In this document: piece by piece, positions 1-5,757 of the stretch
Layout: each line of letters begins with the position of its first letter
Position numbering within the stretch: position 1 is the stretch's first letter
Source of the DNA: Desulfuromonas sp.
GTDB lineage: Bacteria; Desulfobacterota; Desulfuromonadia; Desulfuromonadales; SZUA-401
Direction of reading: 5' to 3'
Assembly: GCA_002869605.1 (NCBI GenBank)
Contig: PKUI01000182.1
Span: forward strand, 1-8,832
Length of the DNA: 8,832 bases
Made by a program: the position numbers and the translations under genes
The notes under the pieces: generated by a model
Seen by the model: only the letters and a program-made list of their open reading frames with translations
What the model was told of the DNA's origin: nothing
The model's database searches: none

Positions 1-140
1 GAAGAGTTGAGCGCAGCGAATGGCGAAGGACCGGCGGGAAGTGTTGCTGCGCAGGGAACCCGCCGCGTATCGGCGGGCAAGGAGCCCGGGCGCCCTTTTT
101 TGCTTACTCTTTTGGGGCGTTACAAAAGAGTAAGGCGGCG
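1..140. repeat. Right-hand part of a dispersed hairpin-ended repeat (copy A, cut by window edge)
   Basis: Positions 4-134 align with 5561-5688 over nearly the whole length, with a shared block near the start (gagttgagcg, then gaatggcgaagg after a short variable part), shared ggcggga and agggaaccc blocks, and a T-rich hairpin at the end. I estimate three-quarters or more identity by eye. The left half of this copy lies outside the window. One reading frame is open from base 1 to a TGA near 153 and encodes ELSAANGEGPAG-like residues also found in copy B, but no start codon or ribosome site supports a gene. This is probably a non-coding intergenic repeat. Confidence 0.75.
103..134. repeat. Perfect terminal hairpin of repeat copy A
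   Basis: The 12-base arm 103-114 (CTTACTCTTTTG) is exactly complementary to 123-134, with an 8-base loop between them. It occupies the same place as the hairpin at 5661-5688 in copy B, but with different bases in the stem. No T-run follows, so it does not look like an intrinsic terminator. Confidence 0.85.
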
Positions 141-271
141 TGTGGGGCCGTGACCCCGCGATTATAAATTACAAAGTCGCTGATGGGCGATCGGGGTGAT
201 TTTGAACTTAGCCCCTGGGCTTGATTTTTCAAACGGTTCCCCCGCATGGGATCGCTACCAAGGAGTCATCT

Positions 272-892
272 ATGAACTGGAATTTCCGTATTGTCTTTTT
301 GGGTCTGGTGCTGGCTATCCTGTTGGTTTTGAGCGGTTGCAGCAGCCCCGAGGAGAAGGCTGCCAAGGCGCAGCTCGAGCAGGCGCTGGCCCTCGAACAA
401 CAGTCCGATCTGCCGGCAGCCCGTGAGCTGCTCGGTAAACTGGCAAAAAAGTACCCGCAGACCAAGGCGGCCGCAGATGCGCTCGTCGCAGAGCAGCGGA
501 TCGTCAAGCAGATGACCACGATCTGGGGCGAACTCGACGAGACTCTCGAGAGCATGGTGCTGGTGATTGCCGGGTACCAGTCGATGTCCGGCATGCCGCT
601 GACCCGGATCGAAGAGCTTGACGGTGGTGACTACATGTTCGACAGCAGCTACCTGGCCGAGGCGATCCCCGCCGGGGTGGAGGCTTTCGTGCGGCTCGAC
701 GGGCAGAGCGGCTTCCAGTTATGGGTCTATCGTGCGAGCACGCACATGGGCATGACCCGCGACCACCTCATGCGTCACGGCAAGCCGGTCTCCAGCGAGG
801 CGGTGATCGCTAAGCTGCGCAGCGACTACACCGCGCAACAGGTTGCAGCGCGGCTCACCGAGCTGAAGCCTCTGGTCAGCGCCCAAAAGTAA
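272..892 (+). CDS. Putative outer-membrane or periplasmic lipoprotein with TPR-like segment
   Basis: This is a 206-residue protein of unknown function. The start at 272 is chosen because AAGGAG (260-265) lies six bases upstream and because it gives a clean lipoprotein signal: a short charged N-terminus, a hydrophobic core (residues 7-20) and a lipobox VLSGC ending at Cys23. An upstream in-frame TTG at 221 would spoil the signal peptide. Residues 28-75 are helical and Ala/Gln/Glu-rich, with a D-x-x-A-A spacing and a K-K-Y-P-x-T ending typical of one TPR or BamD-like unit. The second half (95-160) has a pattern that faintly recalls pilin C-terminal domains (GYQSMSGMPLTRIEEL, then a short strand-rich stretch). 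The stop overlaps the cobD start by one base (TAATG), which suggests translational coupling. No Asp in the +2 position is seen after the Cys. The lipoprotein call is firm, the role unknown. Confidence 0.85.
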   Translation: MNWNFRIVFLGLVLAILLVLSGCSSPEEKAAKAQLEQALALEQQSDLPAARELLGKLAKKYPQTKAAADALVAEQRIVKQMTTIWGELDETLESMVLVIAGYQSMSGMPLTRIEELDGGDYMFDSSYLAEAIPAGVEAFVRLDGQSGFQLWVYRASTHMGMTRDHLMRHGKPVSSEAVIAKLRSDYTAQQVAARLTELKPLVSAQK

Positions 893-1986
893 TGGCTGCC
901 GATTCGCCCGCCAAGCATGGCGGCAACATCCTTGCCCTGGCCCGCACGCATGACCTGCCGCTAGAAGCGCTGCACGATTTTTCGGCGAGTATCAACCCGC
1001 TCGGGATGCCCGCCGGGGTCGCGACGGCCATGCAGGCGGCGCTCGACGAAGCGGGTCACTACCCCGAGCAGCATGGCGAGCGGCTGGTTGAGGCGCTGGC
1101 TGCTCGCTACGGCCTGGCTCCTGAAAGCCTGCTCGCCGGACATGGCTCCACCGAGCTGATTTACCTGCTGCCGCGGGTTCTGCGGCCGCGCAGTGCGACC
1201 ATCGTCACGCCGGCCTTCGGCGAGTACGCACGTGCCCTGACCCAGGCCGGGATCCCCTTCACGCACTACCCTCTCGACCCCGAAAACGGTTTCGTCCTCG
1301 ACCCCGAGGCGCTGGTCGCTCGCCTCGAACCTTCCTGCGAGCTGGTGATCCTCGCCAACCCGGGCAACCCGAGCGGGGGGCCTCTCGACCCGGCGCTGCT
1401 CGCCGATCTTGCCGTGCGCCTCGCGGGGCGTGCCACGCTGCTAGTCGACGAGGCGTTCGTCGATTTCTGTCCCGCCGCATCGCTGCTCGATACGCGCCAT
1501 GAACACGACAACCTCTACCTGCTCCGCTCGCTGACCAAGTTCTACGCCATTCCAGGGCTACGCGCCGGTTACCTCGCCGGACCGCCCGACGGAGTCGCCG
1601 CCCTGCGTAATGCGCAGGAGCCGTGGAGCCTCAGCGCTCCGGCCCTGCACGCAGCCCTTGCCTGCCTCGACGATACCGCCTATCGCCGCGCCACCCTGCG
1701 TACGCTGCCGCGCCTGCGGCGCCAGCTTGCGGCTGGACTTACGCGGCTCGGTCTCGAAGTCTTCGACTCGGCAGCCAACTACCTGCTTTGCCGCCTCCCC
1801 ATCGACTGTAGTGCGGCGACCCTGGCGACGCTGCTGCAGCTGCGCGGGATCCTGGTCCGTTCCTGCGAGGATTTCACCCCGCTCGATGAGCGCTACCTGC
1901 GCGTCGCGGTGCGCGACAGCGACGAGAACCGCCTGTTGCTGCGGAGCCTCGGTGCGCTGCTCCCGGAGTCGGCCACGGATGCCTGA
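892..1986 (+). CDS. cobD: Threonine-phosphate decarboxylase (CobD), PLP-dependent
   Basis: CobD converts L-threonine O-3-phosphate to (R)-1-amino-2-propanol phosphate, the aminopropanol linker of cobalamin. The 364-residue protein has normal length for this fold-type I PLP family. Visible marks are HGGN (9-12) and DFSASINPLG (29-38), both characteristic of CobD rather than of HisC, then NPGNPSG (156-162), the cofactor aspartate in VDEAF (Asp186), SLTK with the Schiff-base Lys216, PGLRAGY (221-227) and the substrate-carboxylate arginine in LRVAVR (Arg337). The start ATG shares its A with the preceding stop codon, and the end overlaps the dihydrouridine synthase start by eight bases. No other cobalamin gene is present in the window, so this copy stands apart from any cob/cbi cluster. 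No cobalamin riboswitch is recognisable upstream. HisC is the main alternative, but the N-terminal motifs favour CobD. Confidence 0.93.
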   Translation: MAADSPAKHGGNILALARTHDLPLEALHDFSASINPLGMPAGVATAMQAALDEAGHYPEQHGERLVEALAARYGLAPESLLAGHGSTELIYLLPRVLRPRSATIVTPAFGEYARALTQAGIPFTHYPLDPENGFVLDPEALVARLEPSCELVILANPGNPSGGPLDPALLADLAVRLAGRATLLVDEAFVDFCPAASLLDTRHEHDNLYLLRSLTKFYAIPGLRAGYLAGPPDGVAALRNAQEPWSLSAPALHAALACLDDTAYRRATLRTLPRLRRQLAAGLTRLGLEVFDSAANYLLCRLPIDCSAATLATLLQLRGILVRSCEDFTPLDERYLRVAVRDSDENRLLLRSLGALLPESATDA

Positions 1987-2971
1987 AACAATCCTTCCCT
2001 GGGAACCGGGCAGCTTTCCGCTGATGCTGGCGCCGATGCAGGGGCTCACTAACCGTGCCATGCGTCGTGCCTATATCGAGACAGTGCACCCCGAGACGGT
2101 GTTCACCGAGTTCGTGCGGGTCAGCGCGGTCTCCCGCAAGCGCATCGCCAAGAGCGACCGTGTCGAGGCCGCGGCGACCTTCGGCGGTGTGCCGCTGGTG
2201 GTGCAGTTGATCGGCCACGGCGTCAAGCCGCTCGCCCATGCCGCGCAGGAGGTGGTCGGCGAGGGAGCACAGCACCTTAATCTCAACCTCGGCTGTCCCT
2301 ACGGGCGTCACACCACCGGGCGCACCGGCGGCGAGATGCTGCGCTCCCCCGAGCTGCTGCCGGAGCTGCTCGCCGCGCTGCGCGAGGTGGTGCCCGGCTC
2401 ACTGTCGATCAAGCTGCGCGCCGGTTACGATGATCTGCGTCAAGTTTTCAGTCTGCTGCCGCTGTTCGAGGCGAGCGGGGTCGACTTTTTGATCCTGCAT
2501 CCGCGCACCGTGGTGCAGAAGTACACTGGTCACGCCGACCATACGGTCACCGCCGAGGTCGCTGCGGCCACCCGCCTGCCGCTGATTGCCAACGGCGACA
2601 TCAACAGCGCCGCCATCGGGTGGCAGATCAGGAAGGAGTGCGGCGTCGCCGGGCTGATGCTCGGGCGCGGCGCCATCGCAGACCCGCTGCTGTTCGAACG
2701 GCTGCGCGGCAACGCCCCGGCCGAGGTGGTGCCCGAGCAGGCTCTGCCGGGTCTGGCGCGGTTGCTGCTCAAGGTGTTGCCCGAATACCGTGCCACCTTC
2801 TACGGCGATGTGCAGGTGCTGCACAAGCTCAAAGGGGTGTTCGCGGCCATTGAGGCCGAGGAACTGCAGCCGTTGCTGCGGCGCCTGAAAAAGATCAAGC
2901 AGCTCGATACGTTCTGCGACGAGTTGCGCCAGCTGGCCGGCGATTGCCCTGACGGCACGCTTGAGGCATAA
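1979..2971 (+). CDS. tRNA-dihydrouridine synthase (Dus family, DusC-like)
   Basis: Dus enzymes are FMN- and NADPH-dependent and reduce specific uridines in the tRNA D-loop. The 330-residue protein begins with the FMN-binding strand LMLAPMQGLTN (15-25). It carries TEFVRVS (43-49), which resembles DusC, followed by VQLIGHG (75-81) and NLNLGCP (101-107) with catalytic Cys106. Next come SIKLRAGYDD (143-152, Lys145), LILHPRT (171-177, His174), ANGDI (204-208) and the phosphate-binding LMLGRGAIADP (226-236). The C-terminal helical domain (about 250-320) would bind tRNA. The segment after the catalytic cysteine (YGRHTTGRTGGEML) differs from the usual SxKVxxxGxGAxLL pattern. The start overlaps the cobD end, so it is probably translated by coupling. 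Exact uridine specificity cannot be told from the sequence, so no letter is assigned. Confidence 0.92.
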   Translation: MPETILPWEPGSFPLMLAPMQGLTNRAMRRAYIETVHPETVFTEFVRVSAVSRKRIAKSDRVEAAATFGGVPLVVQLIGHGVKPLAHAAQEVVGEGAQHLNLNLGCPYGRHTTGRTGGEMLRSPELLPELLAALREVVPGSLSIKLRAGYDDLRQVFSLLPLFEASGVDFLILHPRTVVQKYTGHADHTVTAEVAAATRLPLIANGDINSAAIGWQIRKECGVAGLMLGRGAIADPLLFERLRGNAPAEVVPEQALPGLARLLLKVLPEYRATFYGDVQVLHKLKGVFAAIEAEELQPLLRRLKKIKQLDTFCDELRQLAGDCPDGTLEA

Positions 2972-3005
2972 TGCCGGGCAACGTTTCCACGAGGTAACCT
3001 GCACC

Positions 3006-3974
3006 ATGCTCAAAGCCAAGACCTACGGACCGCTGAATACCCTCGGCGATTTTCTCGCCTTTCTCGCCTTCTGGCTGTTGATGTGGGCGTTTCGCCTGTT
3101 GCCGCGGCGTCTGGCGCTCGGCATCGGCGCGTCCCTCGGCGGGCTCGCCCGTTTCAGCCGACGTGAGGCGGGGAGGGTGCACGAAAACCTCGGCAAAGCC
3201 TTCCCCGACTGGACGCCGCAGCAAGTCGAGACGACCGGACGGAGGGTGTTCGCGCACCTCGGGATGGTCGGCGCCGAAGTGCTGCGTCTCAGTGGTTGGC
3301 GCGGCAAAAAGGAACTCGAACGTTTTACCGTCGAAGGGCTGGAACATCTGCAGGCGGCCGAAGCCCAGGGCAAAGGGGTGCTGTTGATGTCGGCACACAT
3401 CGGCTTCTGGGAGTCGATCGCCCTGATTCTGCCGAGCCTCGGCTTTACCCATCTCGCCGGAGTGGCCAAGACCATCCGCAACGCCTTTATCACCCGCTAC
3501 ATGGCCAGGCAACGCCTCAAGCACGGCGGTATGCTCATCGACGCCCACCGCGGCGCCTCCAAGATCGTGCGCGCCCTAGCCGACAAGCGGGTGCTGGTGA
3601 TCCTGATGGACCAGCGCACCAACGTCAACGAAGGGGTGATGGTCCCGTTCTTCGGACGGGAGGCCTCGACCACCCCGGTGGTGGCCAAGATCGCCGCCAG
3701 GCAGGGGGTGCCGGTGGTTCCCTGCTTTGTGTATCGCAACCCCGACCTCACCTACCGCATGGTCTTCGAGCCGGCCCTTGAACTCGACAGCAGCAAAAGC
3801 GAGGCGGCGCTGGTGCACAACACCGCGCTGATGACTGCGCGCATCGAGGCAGCGATCCGCCAGGATCCCGGGCAGTGGTGTTGGAATTACCGGCGTTGGA
3901 CCATGAAGGCCCGCCCTCCCGAGGAGATCGCCGCGCAGCGGGAACATTTCGGCAGCGCCAACCCCTTCGACTGA
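3006..3974 (+). CDS. LpxL/HtrB-family lysophospholipid (lipid A) acyltransferase
   Basis: This family transfers acyl chains to lipid A or lysophospholipids at the inner face of the cytoplasmic membrane. The 322-residue protein has an N-terminal hydrophobic anchor (about 15-34), the catalytic H-x4-E motif in SAHIGFWES (129-137; His131, Glu136) as in LpxL, LMDQRTN (200-206), VPFFGREASTT (213-223) and the family's C-terminal WNYRRW (293-298). The ATG at 3006 is preferred, with GAGG at 2991-2994 upstream. An in-frame TTG at 2961 would overlap the previous gene and add an implausible N-terminus. It follows the dihydrouridine synthase by 34 bases and is the last gene before a strong terminator. Whether it adds the lauroyl, myristoyl or another secondary chain, or serves another lipid, cannot be decided here. 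Confidence 0.9.
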   Translation: MLKAKTYGPLNTLGDFLAFLAFWLLMWAFRLLPRRLALGIGASLGGLARFSRREAGRVHENLGKAFPDWTPQQVETTGRRVFAHLGMVGAEVLRLSGWRGKKELERFTVEGLEHLQAAEAQGKGVLLMSAHIGFWESIALILPSLGFTHLAGVAKTIRNAFITRYMARQRLKHGGMLIDAHRGASKIVRALADKRVLVILMDQRTNVNEGVMVPFFGREASTTPVVAKIAARQGVPVVPCFVYRNPDLTYRMVFEPALELDSSKSEAALVHNTALMTARIEAAIRQDPGQWCWNYRRWTMKARPPEEIAAQREHFGSANPFD

Positions 3975-4006
3975 GACTTATAGTTCCCTCAGCCTGTTAC
4001 TTGAAT

Positions 4007-4040
4007 GCCCTTCTCGATACCGAGAGGGGCTTTTTGTTTT
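4007..4040 (+). terminator. Intrinsic terminator of the lipoprotein-cobD-dus-acyltransferase operon
   Basis: The arm 4007-4016 (GCCCTTCTCG) pairs with 4021-4030 (CGAGAGGGGC) through ten pairs, one of them G-T, across a four-base loop. TTTTTGTTTT follows directly. It lies 32 bases after the acyltransferase stop codon. This is a textbook Rho-independent terminator. Confidence 0.92.
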
Positions 4041-4243
4041 GCCGGAGATGTGGGGTGGGATTTTATGATAGGCGACTGAGATACTACTGCATATAATGAT
4101 GCTGTTGATATTTTGTGTAGATCCATCGCGCGTCGGTGGCGCCAACAGGATGCGGGAGGTGGTCCTCAGCGATAAGGAGCTGTGCATCAGGGGAAACCTG
4201 TTTTCAATGATCGACTAGACGTATGAATGAAGGGGAGGGGGAA
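4041..4243 (+). other. AT-richer leader with a possible -10 box
   Basis: This stretch between the terminator and the zinc-ribbon gene is visibly richer in A and T than its surroundings in its first 80 bases. TATAAT at 4092-4097 matches a sigma-70 -10 box, but no good TTGACA is found 15-19 bases upstream, so the promoter is tentative. From about 4121 to 4222 the sequence is GC-rich again and could form a leader RNA of about 140 bases. I recognise no riboswitch class in it and no credible small gene. Confidence 0.3.
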
Positions 4244-4558
4244 ATGACCGAAGAGACCCATAAGAGACCCGAGACCTACAGTAGCCTGGTGCTGCGCCGT
4301 CGCCTGTTCTGGCTGACGCTGATCATTTACCTGCCGCTAATGCTGCTTTCGCAGAAGTACTTTCCGGGCAAGAATGGTTTGATCGTCTCTTTTTGTGTAT
4401 GGGTGGGGTTGCTGATCGTGACCGCCCTGTTTCTGGCACTTGGGCGCTGCCCGGCGTGTGGTCAGACCTACCACATGAACGGCATGACTTTCCTGCCGGT
4501 ACGGCGTTGCCTGCACTGCGGGGCACACTTGAAGGAGCTGGCATCAAAAGCGCAGTAA
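4244..4558 (+). CDS. Small membrane protein with two helices and a C-terminal zinc ribbon
   Basis: This is a 104-residue protein that I cannot name. The ATG at 4244 is chosen because a strong purine-rich site (GGGGAGG, 4232-4238) sits five bases upstream; the ATG at 4223 would put that site inside the gene. Two hydrophobic helices (about 21-36 and 45-66) are followed by four cysteines arranged as CPAC (69-72) and CLHC (89-92), each followed by Gly, which is a rubredoxin-like zinc-ribbon pattern. The tail after the second helix is short, so the ribbon probably sits just under the membrane. The N-terminal side before helix 1 is charged, with RRR at 18-20, which by the positive-inside rule places both termini in the cytoplasm. 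It stands alone between a terminator and a large inverted repeat. Function is unknown; metal or redox sensing and a role in a membrane complex are both possible. Confidence 0.75.
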   Translation: MTEETHKRPETYSSLVLRRRLFWLTLIIYLPLMLLSQKYFPGKNGLIVSFCVWVGLLIVTALFLALGRCPACGQTYHMNGMTFLPVRRCLHCGAHLKELASKAQ

Positions 4559-4585
4559 CAGGTTGACAGAAGATCGTGAATGAGT

Positions 4586-4626
4586 GAGGTTCAGGAGGTG
4601 CCGTGCGCACCGCATTCCTGAACCTC
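4586..4626. repeat. Long inverted repeat between the zinc-ribbon gene and the small acyltransferase
   Basis: The arm 4586-4596 (GAGGTTCAGGA) is perfectly complementary to 4616-4626. Inside it GGTGC (4597-4601) pairs with GCACC (4607-4611), leaving a four-base bulge at 4612-4615. This makes about 16 pairs in all. No T-run follows, so an intrinsic terminator is doubtful. It lies 31 bases upstream of the next start codon, so a leader structure or an operator are alternatives. Confidence 0.65.
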
Positions 4627-4657
4627 TCGTCGTTTCAGGTGGTTCACGGCCCGTGGT

Positions 4658-5239
4658 ATGAATCTGGAGCGTTCTTTGTTGCAATGGTTTGGAAAACTGA
4701 TTCTCAAGCTGTGTGGCTGGCAGGTGATCAACCGCCTGCCGCCATGTGAGCGCTACGTGCTGGTCGGGGCGCCGCACACCAGCAACTGGGATTTTCCCTT
4801 CGCGTTGCTGGCGATGTGGGCCACCGGGTTGCGTTTCAGTTGGGTCGGCAAGCATACCCTGTTCAGGGGGCCGGCCGGTCCGCTGATGCGGGCACTCGAC
4901 GGCATCCCGGTCGATCGCAGTAGCGGTGGCGGGCTGATGCGCTACGTGCTGAGACTGTTCAAGGAGCGATCGAAGCTGGTGCTGGCACTGGCCCCTGAGG
5001 GGACGCGTAGCTACACCGAAGCCTGGAAACCGGGCTTCTACCAGATTGCGCTGGAGGCTAAGGTGCCGATCGCTCTCGGCTACATTGATTACCCGCGCAG
5101 GAGCCTCGGTTTCGAGCAGCTGTTTGAACCGAGCGGCGACATCGAGGCCGATTTTGCCATGATGCGGGAGTATTATCGCGACAAGGTTGGGCGGCATCCC
5201 GAGAATCAGGGGCCGGTGCGGGTTAAACGTTCTTTGTAA
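4658..5239 (+). CDS. PlsC-type small acyltransferase (1-acylglycerol-phosphate acyltransferase-like)
   Basis: The family moves acyl groups to glycerolipid or related acceptors. The 193-residue protein has the four-block pattern: H-x4-D in PHTSNWDF (39-46; His40, Asp45), GKHTLFRGP (64-72) with the block II arginine, GIPVDRS (82-88) and APEGTRS (112-118). It is shorter than PlsC of E. coli and lacks a strong N-terminal membrane helix, though residues 7-20 are amphipathic and hydrophobic. The ATG at 4658 is the first possible start after an in-frame stop at 4619-4621. The only purine site, AGGTGG at 4637-4642, is about 15 bases away, so translation initiation may be weak or depend on the upstream hairpin. 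It belongs to a different family from the LpxL-type enzyme 700 bases upstream. Acceptor specificity is unknown. Confidence 0.85.
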   Translation: MNLERSLLQWFGKLILKLCGWQVINRLPPCERYVLVGAPHTSNWDFPFALLAMWATGLRFSWVGKHTLFRGPAGPLMRALDGIPVDRSSGGGLMRYVLRLFKERSKLVLALAPEGTRSYTEAWKPGFYQIALEAKVPIALGYIDYPRRSLGFEQLFEPSGDIEADFAMMREYYRDKVGRHPENQGPVRVKRSL

Positions 5240-5240
5240 C

Positions 5241-5265
5241 GGGATAAACTGCGGAATATTATCCC
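5241..5265. repeat. Small hairpin directly after the small acyltransferase stop
   Basis: GGGATAA (5241-5247) is complementary to TTATCCC (5259-5265) over an 11-base loop, and the stem can be extended by three pairs past a single bulge. No T-run follows. It may help end the transcript or protect its 3' end, but this is weak. Confidence 0.35.
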
Positions 5266-5308
5266 TGTTCGAAGCAACGGCAACATCGCCGGGGGCGCCC
5301 GGCAGCGC

Positions 5309-5340
5309 CATACTTTTCTTGCTTGCCCAAGAAAAGTATG
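5309..5340. repeat. Left terminal hairpin of repeat copy B
   Basis: The 13-base arm 5309-5321 (CATACTTTTCTTG) is exactly complementary to 5328-5340, with a six-base loop (5322-5327). It shares a TACTTTTCTT-like core with the other two hairpins of the family but in the opposite position in the element. Confidence 0.88.
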
Positions 5341-5660
5341 CAAAAGAAGGCACCCCGAACTTCGTCACCCGACGATCGGGTGACCTCGCTGTCCGGAAAT
5401 TTTAATCCAGCCGGCTCGCGTGTTCGCCAGACGCAAGATTAAAATCCCGACACTCGGTGACTGCGCACAGGGCCCCGTAAGGGCCATGAAACAGTCAATG
5501 GCTTACCCCTCCCGTGTGACGCAGCCGGAGCAGCTACGCTTCACGCCGAAACAGGCCGTAGAGTTGAGCGTAGCGAATGGCGAAGGCCCGGCGGGAACCG
5601 TGGCTGCGGAGGGAACCCGTGATATTTTGTGGGCAAGGAGGCCGGGCGCGTTTCTTTGCC

Positions 5661-5688
5661 TACTTTCTTTACGCGTCTAAAGAAAGTA
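5661..5688. repeat. Right terminal hairpin of repeat copy B
   Basis: The 11-base arm 5661-5671 (TACTTTCTTTA) is exactly complementary to 5678-5688 with a six-base loop (5672-5677). It corresponds to 103-134 in copy A. It lies 70 bases upstream of the GFA start codon and has no T-run after it. Confidence 0.87.
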
Positions 5689-5757
5689 AGACGCATGTCG
5701 GGCGTCCCCGGCGAAGTTGATTTTAAGTTCTTCAGCAGTGAATAAGCAGGAGGCGGT

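Larger units (their letters stand above)
5285..5710. repeat. Dispersed repeat element (copy B), hairpin at each end, no gene
   Basis: This occupies most of the 518-base gap between the small acyltransferase and the GFA gene. It is bounded by a perfect hairpin on the left (5309-5340) and on the right (5661-5688). Just inside each hairpin lie related inverted sequences: 5328-5351 and the reverse complement of 5648-5671 agree at 17 of 24 positions. Internal complementary pairs are 5364-5372 with 5376-5384, 5399-5407 with 5437-5445, 5471-5475 with 5481-5485, and 5533-5540 with 5567-5574. The right part matches copy A at 1-140. An 86-codon open frame at 5420-5680 has no ribosome site and reads through the repeat, so I do not call it a gene. 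A non-autonomous palindromic element (MITE-like or REP/BIME-like) is the likeliest reading; a structured RNA is an alternative. No transposase is nearby. Confidence 0.75.

Noticed and set aside
180..271. Promoter or cobalamin riboswitch ahead of the lipoprotein-cobD operon
   Set aside because: TATAAA at 163-168 has no suitable -35 box, and no B12-box-like sequence is present. A small AGCCC/GGGCT pair at 210-221 has a two-base loop and is not credible.
196..426. Open frame overlapping the lipoprotein gene start in another frame
   Set aside because: No ribosome site, no recognisable motif, and it overlaps a gene with a clear lipobox and ribosome site.
1558..2061. Long minus-strand open frames antisense to cobD and dus (also 2399-3019 and 2895-3548)
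   Set aside because: They lie opposite well-supported genes, have low-complexity Arg/Gln-rich translations and arise from high GC content.
4130..4160. Possible sigma-54 promoter (TGGCGCCAACAGGATGC)
   Set aside because: The GG and GC doublets are 12 bases apart rather than the required 10.
4121..4222. Possible riboswitch (c-di-GMP or cobalamin type) in the leader of the zinc-ribbon gene
   Set aside because: The only suggestive string is CAGGGGAAACCTG with a four-pair stem; conserved core boxes of either class were not found.
4544..5368. Minus-strand open frame of 274 codons over the small acyltransferase
   Set aside because: The plus-strand gene has all PlsC motifs; the antisense translation matches no family and runs into the repeat.
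5700..5757. Promoter for the GFA cluster (TTGATT at 5717-5722)
   Set aside because: No acceptable -10 box is found at 16-18 bases; the true promoter may lie within the repeat but cannot be shown.
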